Shown here: positions 25,301 through 31,466 of the stretch, piece after piece
Layout: every line of letters starts with the position of its first letter
Numbering within the stretch: position 1 is the first letter of the stretch
Program-made: the position numbers and the translations under genes
Notes under the pieces: generated by a model
What the model was told of the DNA's origin: nothing
Seen by the model: only the letters and a program-made list of their open reading frames with translations
Database searches by the model: none
Assembly (NCBI RefSeq): GCF_001431415.1
Contig: NZ_LDJI01000015.1
Location: forward strand, 60,618 to 94,109
Origin: Stenotrophomonas humi
GTDB taxonomy: Bacteria; Pseudomonadota; Gammaproteobacteria; Xanthomonadales; Xanthomonadaceae
DNA: 33,492 bases
Reading direction: 5' to 3'

Positions 25301-26010
25301 TACGGCAGATTCTGCGCGGCGTTGGACGGCGACGACGGCGCGATGGTCAGCGTTGGGTTGGCCGCATTACCGCTGAAGGTACGCACGCCGCTGTCGCCGA
25401 TACTGTCGGCAGCGCGAATGGTGAACGTGTAGGCGCCGCGCTGGCTCGGCGTGCCGCTAATGGTGCTGCCGCTCAGGCTCAGGCCCGGCGGTAGCGCGGT
25501 GTCCAGACTGAAGGTATACGGTCCGGTGCCACCGCTGGCACTGAGGGTGGTACTGAAGGGGACGCCTACGGTCAGCGCGACCGTCGGCGTGGCGCCAATG
25601 GTGATGCTCGACGCCAGCCCAATAGTGACGGTGGTCGTGATGTCGTTGTTGTAGTCGTCCTTGATGATGAACGTATCAGTGGTCGCGTTGTCACCGTTGT
25701 GGGTATAAGTCAACGGAATGTTCGCGCCCGACTGCACGCCGACCGTCCGGGTGCCGTGCAATGTGGATGCGCTGCCCGCGGCAATGCCGAAGCCGCCATG
25801 GCAGTGGTTGATGTTTATCGTCTGCGAGCCGCTATTAGCCACCGACATGCTCAGCGTCGGGCAGTACGTTGAGGGCGCCGCGGTTGCCAATTGTGGCCAC
25901 AGGCTGCCCACGCACAACAGCGCTATGGCGAACCAGGAGAAGAACGAAGAAAAGAAAATGTGCGAAGACGCACGCGGCGTCCTCACGCTGTGCGTTGACT
26001 CTTGATGCAT
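19327..26010 (-). CDS. Giant modular autotransporter adhesin with Ig-like (He_PIG) repeats
   Basis: A 2227-residue type V secreted surface protein. It has a long signal peptide (residues 1-45, core WFAIALLCVGSLWPQLATAA), then a short Cys-containing N-terminal region (CPTLS...NHCHGG). About 14 Ig-like modules of the pattern (Y-S-x-x-L-x-x-S-G-G-x-x-P-Y-x-Y-x-V-x-x-G-x-L-P-x-G) follow, with cadherin/tandem-95-like modules interspersed (Y-x-P-x-x-G-Y-x-G-T-D-x-F-T-Y) and more in the last part. The beta-barrel autotransporter domain covers about 1952-2227 and ends in the aromatic residue Y. The passenger is thus displayed at the surface, likely for adhesion or self-association. GGGG lies 6 bases before the ATG. 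It is divergent from the tail-collar operon. Ligand unknown; there is no protease or lipase motif in the passenger. Confidence 0.92.
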   Translation of the reverse strand: MHQESTHSVRTPRASSHIFFSSFFSWFAIALLCVGSLWPQLATAAPSTYCPTLSMSVANSGSQTININHCHGGFGIAAGSASTLHGTRTVGVQSGANIPLTYTHNGDNATTDTFIIKDDYNNDITTTVTIGLASSITIGATPTVALTVGVPFSTTLSASGGTGPYTFSLDTALPPGLSLSGSTISGTPSQRGAYTFTIRAADSIGDSGVRTFSGNAANPTLTIAPSSPSNAAQNLPYSVTFSASGGIPNYVYAHEVVSGALPPGLSLSGATLSGIPTTLGSFTFGIRVTDSSTGTGSYAEIETVTLQVIPPPTIVVNPATIPGATVGVAYSQTLTGSGGTAPYTFAISAGTMPAGLSLNATTGALTGTPTAAGTFNFTARATDANSFSGTRTYTLVVAPPVIVIAPTTLPSGTVAAAYSQLVIASGGISPYTYAVTAGALPTGLTLSTGIISGTPTAGGTFNFTVTATGSSTGAGLPHTGSQAYALVIAPPTVNLPATGLANGTQGAAYSATLNPASGGISPYTYAVTAGSLPAGVTLNGANGTLSGTPSASGTFNFSVTATDSSTGSGPYSSVPRSYTLQIVNIPPTANAVSATVAYGSSANPITLNITGGIPASVAVATNAAHGIATASGTSITYTPTAGYAGTDTFTYTATNGAGTSTPATATITINNPTITVSAGGPLTAQIGVPYTQTFSWNGGAQPFTGYAVTGLPGGLSITAQTPNSVTVSGTPIAAGSFALTVSAADSSTGNGPFTVGQASTLSVSAPTLTLAPAAGTLTATYGAAYSQTYVAGGGTAPYNYTVSAGALPAGLSLDTDTGVLSGTPTATGLFTFSVRVTDTSTGTGAPFARTQNYVLQVAAPTITLTPPTLSNAQIGTVYNQVLTGNGGSAPYSFAVTAGALPAGITLSSGTLSGTPTSGGTFNLTVTATDNHGQSGSLAYSLNVDAAMITLAPATLSNGGVAQAYSQAVTASGGSAGYSFAVSAGALPTGLSLAANGTITGTPTAGGSFNFTITATDNSTGSGPYTGSQSYSVLITAANVVLPPSVLPNGTVSSVYGVTIDPATGGIAPYNYAVSSGSLPPGLSIGGAGAITGTPTTPGSYSFSLTATDSSTGSGPYSSAPQSYSLQIGDIVPLANPVAATVAYGSSANPITLNITGGIPASVAVATNAAHGTATASGTNITYTPAAGYAGTDSFTYTATNSAGTSGGATVSITVGNPTITVSAAGTFSAQVGTSYSQTFSWAGGVAPYSNFAVSGLPAGVTLSGTTTNSVTVSGTPTATGSFNLNASATDGSTGNGPFTTGQTFVLTVGAATLSMTPAPGNLPMNYGVATTINFAGSGGTAPYSYSLVAGSLPVGVSLSSAGVLSGTPTVPGNYNISVRVTDASTGVGAPFSLQQNYTIVVGTPAITIDPASLANGTAGIAYNAQLSSSGGIAPYSYSLSSGALPIGMSFNSVGALIGIPRSDGNFSITVGSTDANGQNTSRVYTFTIAAATVAITPASLPGGVMGTAYSQSLSSSGGIAPYSYAITSGVLPTGITFSSAGMFSGTPAASGSYTSVVRSTDAAGYNSTQSYTIVIADAVPVAVDDSATTLSQQAVIIPVTANDSGVITSIAVASAPAHGTATVSGSNVVYTSAGTYFGADSFTYAAIGPGGTSAPATVSITVTALPVPMGQPRTATTLAGQPVVIDTTESATGGPFTGVTLVTPPAAGTTTVTGTNITYTPLATASGTVSIVYTLNNVYGASAPITSTITVNPVPVAVSRRVSANAGVPAVVELTTDATGGPFTAANLVSLSPADAGTATIASSGSGASASHRLTFTPAATFSGTATVTFTLSNAFATSTPAAIDFDVISRPDPTQDAEVMGLLGAQTATARRFATTQIGNFQRRMEGMHNGGNGTRFENGLSFGVERRCQGEALRMPGSDCRQVDLLDDSAPGDNAAAAPNNGKGAGDGGSLTLWTNGSINSGDRDGRSSSAGFDFQTSGISAGADTRVNQDFAFGAGIGYGRDTTDVGRNDTRSRGESYTLAMYGSYHPGEYFFIDGLLGYQLLSFNSRRYVTANGAMVSGDRDGKQWFTSLSLGGDYRRDRLSLVPYARLDVARATLNGYIERGDAIYALRYQDQEVDTTTTSLGLRMDYRFPVSFGTFSPQARFEYQHDFQDDSSVVMSYADLPGGPFYRGHIDGLKRNRFVFGLGAVLQTERDFTLRFEYRGLFGNDDDSDHGVLLNLEKKY
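21260..24530 (-). repeat. Tandem supra-repeat of 1635 bp inside the autotransporter gene
   Basis: Two adjacent copies of a six-module block (five Ig-like modules and one cadherin-like module, 545 codons). Matching landmarks are offset by exactly 1635 bases: the run starting GGTGATGGTCGG at 22351 and 23986, and the run starting GGTGATGTTCAGC at 22546 and 24181. Identity is very high around 22500-22600 versus 24140-24235 and lower elsewhere, as expected for an older duplication partly homogenised by gene conversion. The ends are approximate. Confidence 0.7.
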
Positions 26011-26170
26011 GTTCTACCCCTGTTGGCACCGCATGGTCACGAACGCCCCCAGGCTTTCGAGCCACTACGGCGAGACCCTATCCCCGTCTGCGGATACCGG
26101 GTCTAGACCCGACCGCACCCCTTGCGAACAGCAATTTGCGGATCATTCAAACAGGATTTTTAATATAAAG

Positions 26171-26232
26171 GAAGTTCTGCGTAGCTCTTACGTTTATAAA
26201 GAAAATTCTGCATAACTCTTACGTTTTCAGAG
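26171..26232. repeat. Two tandem 31-bp direct repeats in the divergent regulatory region
   Basis: TTCTGCGTAGCTCTTACGTTT and TTCTGCATAACTCTTACGTTT form the cores of two 31-base units in direct tandem, about 24 of 31 positions identical. They lie about 100 bases upstream of the tail-collar operon and 160 bases from the autotransporter start, in an A/T-rich stretch unlike the rest. A 31-bp spacing (three helical turns) would put two regulator dimers on one face of the DNA. No gene lies in 26011-26327. Confidence 0.6.
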
Positions 26233-26327
26233 CGAAAATTTCGCTTGTACGATGTGCAGGGTGTGAGCGAGAGTAGCGCCCACACCGGACATAACGTCCG
26301 TGCCACCAACCTTTCGGGGGAAAAGGT

Positions 26328-26852
26328 ATGACCGAAGTCTTCCTCGGGCAGATCATGCTCACGGGGTTCTCATTCGCGCCCAAGGGGTTCGCCCTTTGCA
26401 ATGGACAGCTCCTTCCCGTCGCCCAGAACCAAGCCCTATTTTCACTGCTGGGCACCATGTACGGCGGCAACGGCACTACCAACTTCGCCCTGCCCAACAT
26501 GCAGTCGCGCACTCCGGTGGGCGCAGGCAATTCGGCGGATTCGAGTTGGAACCCTGAGCCTTACAACCAGGGGGGAATCGGCGGCGTGGAAAGCGTAACC
26601 CTGTTGAACACCCAGATTCCGCCCCACAACCATCAGGTCAACGGCACCACGACTGCGGGCACGGCCCGCAACCCCACTGGGGGCCTGTACGGTACCAACG
26701 GCAGTTCGATCTTCGGACCCGCCAACGGCACCCCGGTCCCGCTGCAGGGTGTGGGTCCGGGCGGCGGCAACCAGCCGCACCCAAATCTGCAGCCCTACAC
26801 CGTGATCAATTTCGTGATCGCGCTGTCTGGCATCTATCCGTCGCGCGACTGA
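26328..26852 (+). CDS. Tail-collar domain protein 1 (MdpB-like)
   Basis: A 174-residue protein of the phage tail-collar family (PF07484), whose members in bacteria are often named microcystin-dependent proteins. The N-terminal half has the family pattern G-Q-I-x-L-x-G-F (GQIMLTGFSFAPKGFALCNG), QNQALFSLLGTMYGGNG and NFALPNMQSRTPVG. The middle has the PPHNH motif (HNH at about 103-105), a Gly/Thr-rich loop follows, and the end is QPHPNLQPYTVINFVIALSG then IYPSRD. There is no signal peptide. A strong ribosome site (GGGGGAAAAGGT) precedes it. It is the first of three paralogues in one operon. The domain is related to short tail-fibre receptor-binding parts, so recognition or trimeric assembly is plausible; the role is unknown. 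Confidence 0.85.
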   Translation: MTEVFLGQIMLTGFSFAPKGFALCNGQLLPVAQNQALFSLLGTMYGGNGTTNFALPNMQSRTPVGAGNSADSSWNPEPYNQGGIGGVESVTLLNTQIPPHNHQVNGTTTAGTARNPTGGLYGTNGSSIFGPANGTPVPLQGVGPGGGNQPHPNLQPYTVINFVIALSGIYPSRD

Positions 26853-26882
26853 CGCTTCCGGTATCCACTATAGGAGTTCCTC

Positions 26883-27413
26883 ATGAGCACCCCTTACGTC
26901 GGAGAAATCCGGATGTTTGGTTTTTCACGTGTGCCTAACGGTTGGTTCGCATGCGACGGTTCGCTTAAGCCGATCGCCGAGTACGAAGTGCTGTACACCC
27001 TGCTCGGCACCACCTACGGCGGCGACGGCATGAACACCTTTGCCGTGCCCGACCTACGCGGCCGCGTGCCTATCCACCAGGGCCACGGCCCGGGACTGGG
27101 CACCTACGTGATCGGGCAGATGGCCGGCAGCGAAAGCGTCACCCTGAGTCAGGCCGAGCTGCCCAATCACAACCACCCGCTGATGGCCACCACGACCTTG
27201 GCGACCACCGGCGCGGTCGGCAATACGGTGCTGCTGGCGGCGCTTTCGGGCGAGACCATGTACGTCACCGACATCACCGGCGCTATAGGCGCGCCCTTGG
27301 CGGCCAACGCGACCACCAGCAACGGCGACAACCTGCCGCACGACAACAGGATGCCCACGCTCACGGTGCAGTTCTGCGTCGCCTGGGCAGGCATTTACCC
27401 GTCGCAAGGCTAA
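26883..27413 (+). CDS. Tail-collar domain protein 2 (MdpB-like)
   Basis: A 176-residue paralogue of its neighbours. It shows VGEIRMFGFSRVPNGWFACD, LYTLLGTTYGGDGMNTFAVP, DLRGRVPIHQGHGPGLGTYV and IGQMAGSESVTLSQAELPNH then NH, and it ends LPHDNRMPTLTVQFCVAWAG then IYPSQG. The central loop (MATTTLATTGAVGNTVLLAA) diverges fully from the other two, whereas both ends are conserved, so the loops are the likely binding surfaces. AGGAG lies 6 bases before the ATG and the gap from the previous stop is 30 bases, so it is in the same operon. Confidence 0.85.
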   Translation: MSTPYVGEIRMFGFSRVPNGWFACDGSLKPIAEYEVLYTLLGTTYGGDGMNTFAVPDLRGRVPIHQGHGPGLGTYVIGQMAGSESVTLSQAELPNHNHPLMATTTLATTGAVGNTVLLAALSGETMYVTDITGAIGAPLAANATTSNGDNLPHDNRMPTLTVQFCVAWAGIYPSQG

Positions 27414-27450
27414 GCCGCCACTCGCGCCTACTCGTTTTGAGGACAAGACC

Positions 27451-27984
27451 ATGACCGAACCTTTCATCGGCGAAATCCAGTTGTTCGGCTTCAACTTCCC
27501 GCCGCGTGGCTGGGCTTTCTGCAATGGAGCCACCTTGGGGATCCAGCAGAACACCGCCCTGTTCTCGCTGCTGGGTACCAACTACGGCGGCAACGGCACG
27601 ACCAACTTCCAACTACCCAACTTCGTCACCCGCGCGGCCATCGAGCAGGGCCAGGGCCCGGGCCTGACCCAGCACAGCATCGGCGAGTCCTACGGCAGCA
27701 ATTCAGTGACACTGACCCAGAACACGATGCCGTCGCACAACCACCTGCTGACCGTCTACAACCAGCCCGATGAAACCAAGCGCACCAGCATCCCGGCGCA
27801 GAACAACTATCCGGGCCTGCCGACCACAGGCACTCCGTTCGTGTCCAGCGCCACCGCCAACGTCCAGTTCAGCCCCAACATGGTCGGGCCGTCCGGCGGC
27901 GGCCAGCCGCACGAAAACCGCCAGCCCTACCTCGCCACGAACTTCTGTATCGCGTTGCAGGGCGCCTTCCCCAGCTTCGGTTGA
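27451..27984 (+). CDS. Tail-collar domain protein 3 (MdpB-like)
   Basis: A 177-residue third paralogue: IGEIQLFGFNFPPRGWAFCN, QNTALFSLLGTNYGGNGTTN, FQLPNFVTRAAIEQGQGPGL, TQNTMPSHNHLL in the middle, and GGQPHENRQPYLATNFCIAL then QGAFPSFG at the end. It shares with protein 1 the FSLLGTxYGGNGTTNF block and with protein 2 the QGxGPGL block, so it may be intermediate. A ribosome site with GAGG precedes it. The stop codon is 4 bases before the GNAT start. All three lack other phage genes around them, so this is a chromosomal cluster rather than a prophage. Confidence 0.85.
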   Translation: MTEPFIGEIQLFGFNFPPRGWAFCNGATLGIQQNTALFSLLGTNYGGNGTTNFQLPNFVTRAAIEQGQGPGLTQHSIGESYGSNSVTLTQNTMPSHNHLLTVYNQPDETKRTSIPAQNNYPGLPTTGTPFVSSATANVQFSPNMVGPSGGGQPHENRQPYLATNFCIALQGAFPSFG

Positions 27985-27988
27985 GGAC

Positions 27989-28537
27989 ATGCAGGCGGCA
28001 TCGCGGTTCATTTCGTTTCCGGCGGGGCGCGGTGACCACCTGAGCACCCCGGCGCTACTGAGCGCGCGCGGGTACGCCCTGAGACCGCTGCGCGACGATG
28101 ACCTGCCCTGGCTGCGCGAACTCTATGCCAGCACCCGCGCCGAGGAACTGGCTCCGGTGCCCTGGCCCAAAGCGGCCAAGCGTACGTTTCTCGACAGTCA
28201 GTTCGCGCTACAGCACCAGCACTACCAAGCGCACTACGGCAACTCCGATTTTCTGGCCATCGAACGCGACGGCGTGCCAGTGGGCCGCTACTATCTGCAG
28301 CGCAGCACACCGGATCACCTGATCGTCGACATCTGCCTGCTCCCCGACGAACGCGGCCGCGGCGTGGCCGCGGCGCTGATCGCCTACAGCCAAGGCCAAG
28401 CCGCCGCCCGAGGCTGCGGCGTGGAACTGCATGTGCAAGCCGACAACGTCGCCGCGCAGCGCCTGTACCGGCGCCTGGGTTTTGCCGTGATCAAGGACCA
28501 GCGCTCGCACCTGCTGTTGCGCTGGGCGCGGGACTGA
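27989..28537 (+). CDS. GNAT-family N-acetyltransferase
   Basis: A 182-residue acetyl-CoA-dependent acetyltransferase. The fold starts at GYALRPLRDDDLPWLRELYA and reaches motif A at about 113-130 (VDICLLPDERGRGVAAALI, with the R-x-x-G-x-A pyrophosphate loop at 122-127). It ends with AAQRLYRRLGFAVIKDQRSH, the usual GNAT last strands. The start overlaps the ribosome region of the preceding stop (TGAGGAC before ATG), which ties it to the tail-collar operon. The first 27 residues form an extension before the domain. The substrate may be a tail-collar protein, a metabolite or a ribosomal protein; only the operon link suggests the first. Confidence 0.85.
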   Translation: MQAASRFISFPAGRGDHLSTPALLSARGYALRPLRDDDLPWLRELYASTRAEELAPVPWPKAAKRTFLDSQFALQHQHYQAHYGNSDFLAIERDGVPVGRYYLQRSTPDHLIVDICLLPDERGRGVAAALIAYSQGQAAARGCGVELHVQADNVAAQRLYRRLGFAVIKDQRSHLLLRWARD

Positions 28538-28543
28538 GTCCAC

Positions 28544-28570
28544 GGAGGGGCGGCGCGAACCGCTGCCTCC
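28544..28570. terminator. Bidirectional terminator-like hairpin between convergent genes
   Basis: GGAGGGGCGG and CCGCTGCCTCC pair over 10 positions (one wobble, one bulge) around CGCGAA. It starts 7 bases after the GNAT stop and lies between the tail-collar operon and the convergent DUF6916-like gene. T-runs are absent. Confidence 0.4.
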
Positions 28571-28646
28571 CACCCCCGTGAGTGCAATCGCGGTTCACGG
28601 CACTCCCACAACAAACCGCCGCCCATCTACGCGTGCGGGCGCAACC

Positions 28647-28943
28647 TCAGTTGAAGATCGCCTGATACAAAAACCCCGCCTGCTCGCGCGCTACGGGTAC
28701 CAGCAAAATCCCCACCTCACCAATTTCGGAGTGGCGCATCAAATAGGTTTGCTGCGGAAATAAGAAGGCCGAACCATTGCGGAACAACAGCGAAAACGGT
28801 GCCCGTGCCGCGCCCGGACGCAACTGCGATGGATTCAGTGCGCGCGCCTCCACCAGTACGAACGGGATCTCGCCGTCGTTAATGATCGCAGAGAAGGTCT
28901 CGTCGATGTGGTGGGCGAAATTGTCGAGCGTCAGCAGTTCCAT
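28647..28943 (-). CDS. Small DUF6916-like protein
   Basis: A 98-residue protein starting MELLTLDNFAHHIDETFSAI, with later FVLVEARALNPSQL and APFSLLFRN, and an aromatic-rich end (LFPQQTYLMRHSEIGEVGIL...GFLYQAIFN). It resembles the DUF6916 family, a single beta-rich domain that I associate with tail-collar gene clusters. The ATG at 28943 is chosen because AGGGGAA lies in front of it; the frame extends 18 residues further without support. It has no signal peptide and is convergent to the GNAT gene. The link with the tail-collar genes is by proximity and family co-occurrence from memory, not proven here. Confidence 0.65.
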   Translation of the reverse strand: MELLTLDNFAHHIDETFSAIINDGEIPFVLVEARALNPSQLRPGAARAPFSLLFRNGSAFLFPQQTYLMRHSEIGEVGILLVPVAREQAGFLYQAIFN

Positions 28944-29018
28944 GCAAGGTTCCCCTAAACCGAATCGCATGGTCGCCGTGTGGCTTGCCCGATGCAAGCG
29001 TGACGTTCGGCGTAGCGG

Positions 29019-29249
29019 GTGCGCAGTCAGCTGCGCAGCGTTGATGTGCTGGCACGTCTAGGAGGTGGTCACCTGGCGCAACTGCGCGTAATCGAAGCCA
29101 AGGTACTGCTGAGACAGCCCCAGCCGAAGCCCCTAGAAATTATGGCTGAGGAAGCCGGCTTCCAATCCATGTCGACCTTCCACAGCGCTTTCAAAAAGCT
29201 GGAAGGCATCACGCCTGCGGCGTTCCGCGCAACCCGAGCCGACTCCTAG
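29019..29249 (+). pseudogene. C-terminal DNA-binding remnant of an AraC-family regulator
   Basis: Residues from LRVIEAKVLLRQ through IMAEEAGFQSMSTFHSAFKK to LEGITPAAFRATR match the second helix-turn-helix of AraC/XylS regulators (A-x-x-x-G-F-x-S-x-S-x-F-x-x-x-F-K-x-x-x-G-x-T-P-x-x-F-R). The sensor domain and first HTH are gone; the ~20 residues before the match have no similarity. It lies just before a DJ-1/PfpI-type gene, a pairing common for GlxA-like regulators and their neighbours. Confidence 0.7.
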
Positions 29250-29340
29250 AAGCGATTCCAGCACTCCTGAAAGATATTGCAATACATTGATTTGAAAGGC
29301 ATCGAATAGTGTGCGGGCTTCTTCCACCGAGCCAGCGCCT

Positions 29341-30219
29341 ATGCACCCACCTCGCTTCCTACAGTCCCTGCTGCTAATCCTGCTATCGGTCTGGATGGGC
29401 TGTGTTTCCAGCGCCGACGCGGCCCAACAGATCGCCGGGTACGTCGGTGTCGACCGTGCACTGACTGCCTCGCCCGCAGAGCGGGTTGGCCCGGTGCAGT
29501 TCGCCGCAACGGCCGATACCGCGCAGCCCACACGCGGCAGCCAGGAACGCATGCTGTTCATCCTTGCCAGCAGCAAGGTCCACGGCAACTCGACGATCCC
29601 GGCCAGCATCAGCTCCGGCGAAGTCGTGCATGCGTGGGATATCTTCCGGGCAGCAGGCTATACCGTGGACTTCGTGTCCCCCCATGGCGGTGACCTGCCG
29701 ATCCTCGACGCCTATGTCAGCGACGATGTGGAGGCGCGCCTGAAGGACGATCCCCTCATGGGCGGGTTGCGCAACACCCTCACGCCCGCGCAGATCGACG
29801 CCAGCCGATACCGTGCTGTGTACTACGTCGGTGGCAGCAATGCCATGTGTGGCGTGGCGGAGCCCCCGGTCCTGCAGGACATCGCCATGCAGGTGTACGA
29901 GCGCAATGGAGGGGTGGTCTCGGGCGTCTGTCATGGCACCGCTGGCATCGTGAATCTCAAGCTCGCCAATGGCCAACACTTGGTGTCGGGCAAGCGCATC
30001 AGTGGCTACCCCGAATAGCACGACGCTGCCTACTTCAAGGAATTTCCTTTCCTGATCCGCAAGACGGTCGAGTCGCGTGGCGGTCTGTTCTCTGCCATCA
30101 ACAGCGACGACCCGTATATCGCAGTCGATGGCCGCGTGGTTACGGGGCAGAACTACGCCTCCGCAAAGCCAGTGGCAGAAGCCGTGGTCGAAGTGCTTCG
30201 CAAGCTTGCCGAACAATAG
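29341..30219 (+). pseudogene. Secreted DJ-1/PfpI-family protein gene with one in-frame amber stop
   Basis: An N-terminal signal peptide (LLLILLSVWMGCVSSADAA) precedes a DJ-1/PfpI domain. The nucleophile elbow is GVCHGTAG (Cys197), and the region before it includes VYYVGGSNAM. A TAG after ISGYPE (codon 226, at 30016-30018) interrupts it. The same frame then continues with HDAAYFKEFPFLIRKTVESR and VDGRVVTGQNYASAKPVAEA to a stop at 30219, as in intact family members. The only lesion seen is this codon, which would be Glu or Gln in relatives. Such proteins act as glyoxalases, chaperones or amidases; the periplasmic form has no assigned function. The gene follows an AraC remnant. Confidence 0.75.
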
Positions 30220-30306
30220 CCTGCGCAGGTTACGAAGAAAGGCTGAGCTGCGCGACTAATGCTTATTTCCAAACCTCCATTCATCCAACAACACTCAAGG
30301 ACACCA

Positions 30307-30759
30307 ATGAAAAATTCAATCCAATCCATTGCTTTCGTCGCCGCCCTGTTGCTCCTTCCCACCTCCGCCATGGCCCAGAGCAGCGATCGCGAAGCCGTAG
30401 ATCAAGTCATGCAGAAATTCCTGAGCGCTTATCCGAGCGCCGATGGCGCGCTGGTGTCTGACGTCTTTCGCAAGGATGGCGTGATGATCGGTTACTCGCC
30501 CGCCAGGGGCAGTGCGCTGCTGCAGCGCACTGGCGAACAACTTGCGGAAGGCTTCAACGGCACGCCGGCCGCCAACGAGGCCAAGCGAAAACGCACTTAC
30601 GAAATCGTCGACATGGCAGAAAACCTCGCAGCCGTCAGGATCAACCTGGACTATCCCGGCTGGAGGGGCGTGGACTATATCGTGCTGCTCAAGACTGACG
30701 GGAAGTGGCAAATGATCAGCAAGACGTGGACCGGCGTACTGACATCAAACACGCCGTAA
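30307..30759 (+). CDS. Secreted NTF2-like/lumazine-binding-like protein
   Basis: A 150-residue protein with a Sec signal peptide (MKNSIQSIAFVAALLLLPTS, cleavage after AMA) followed by one SnoaL/NTF2-like cone (DREAVDQVMQKFLSAYPSAD, FRKDGVMIGYSP, YEIVDMAENLAAVRINLDYP, VDYIVLLKTDGKWQMISKTW). This pattern is that of the putative lumazine-binding family, which binds small ligands in the cone and is not clearly enzymatic. AAGG lies 8 bases before the ATG. A frameshifted paralogue follows, so this is one half of a tandem duplication. The substrate is unknown. Confidence 0.8.
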   Translation: MKNSIQSIAFVAALLLLPTSAMAQSSDREAVDQVMQKFLSAYPSADGALVSDVFRKDGVMIGYSPARGSALLQRTGEQLAEGFNGTPAANEAKRKRTYEIVDMAENLAAVRINLDYPGWRGVDYIVLLKTDGKWQMISKTWTGVLTSNTP

Positions 30760-30887
30760 CGGCCCTCCGCCTTCCGCGCAGACCTCGCGATCAAAAGCCG
30801 GAACAGGCGAAATCAATGTCAAACCTACGGTGCGTACTGGTCTCAAAGTGAGTCATGCCCACTATCCCAACCCCATCAGGAAATCCC

Positions 30888-31323
30888 ATGAAAATATTAT
30901 CCGATCGGTTGTTGTCGCAGGCGTACTCACGCTGCTTCCGCTCTGCGCCATGGCGCAGAGCGGCGAGCATGATGCCGTGGATCGGACCATGCAGAAAGTG
31001 ATGCACGCGTTCGAGGCGGGCGACGCCAACCTGGCTTTTGAAGTGCTCAGGAAAGACGGGGTGGTGATTGGATACTCACCCGCCAGGGGCGGCATGGTCA
31101 TCCAGACGGCGGAAGAATGGGTGAAGGGATTTACTGGGCCACCTGCCGACGAGGCCCAACGCCATCGCAGCTACGAAATTCTGGATGTGACGGGGAATGC
31201 GGCAGTTGTAAAAGTATTGCTGGATTATCCCGGCTGGGAGGGGGTGGACCACCTTGCGTTGTCGAAGGTCGAGGGCACTGGATGATCGTGAGCAGATCGT
31301 GGAGCGGTAAAACCAAGTCGTAA
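30888..31323 (+). pseudogene. Frameshifted tandem paralogue of the NTF2-like protein
   Basis: An ATG with AGGA in front (at 30888) is out of frame with the signal peptide that follows (SVVVAGVLTLLPLCAMAQ). One missing A in the A-run after ATGA would explain it. The middle is well conserved with its neighbour (VLRKDGVVIGYSPARGG, YEILDVTGNAAVVKVLLDYP, GWEGVDHLALSKVEG). A second frame change just before WMIVSRSWSGKTKS restores the original end at 31323. With two separate frameshifts it is a pseudogene, unless both are sequencing errors. Confidence 0.75.
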
Positions 31324-31466
31324 GCACCATGGGAGTGCTCGATCCCACCGCTTCGCACGCGGGCAGCGCGCCAGATCGAATGTTGCTGGCGTGCTCTTTC
31401 TGAGACGGCGGGCGGAATGCCTACCCCAAATGAAACGAAATCAGGTTCACTCGGCCAACGTCCGCT

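Noticed and set aside
19483..25654. Numerous long plus-strand frames opposite the autotransporter gene
   Set aside because: They follow the composition of the repeated gene, lack ribosome sites and show no domain; they are shadows.
19327..26010. CRISPR-like or satellite array suggested by the many repeated units
   Set aside because: The repeats are in-frame protein modules of about 80-90 residues with third-position divergence, inside one continuous 2227-codon frame.
26328..27984. Prophage remnant suggested by tail-collar genes
   Set aside because: No capsid, terminase, portal, lysis or integrase gene is near; tail-collar triplets of this kind also occur as bacterial operons.
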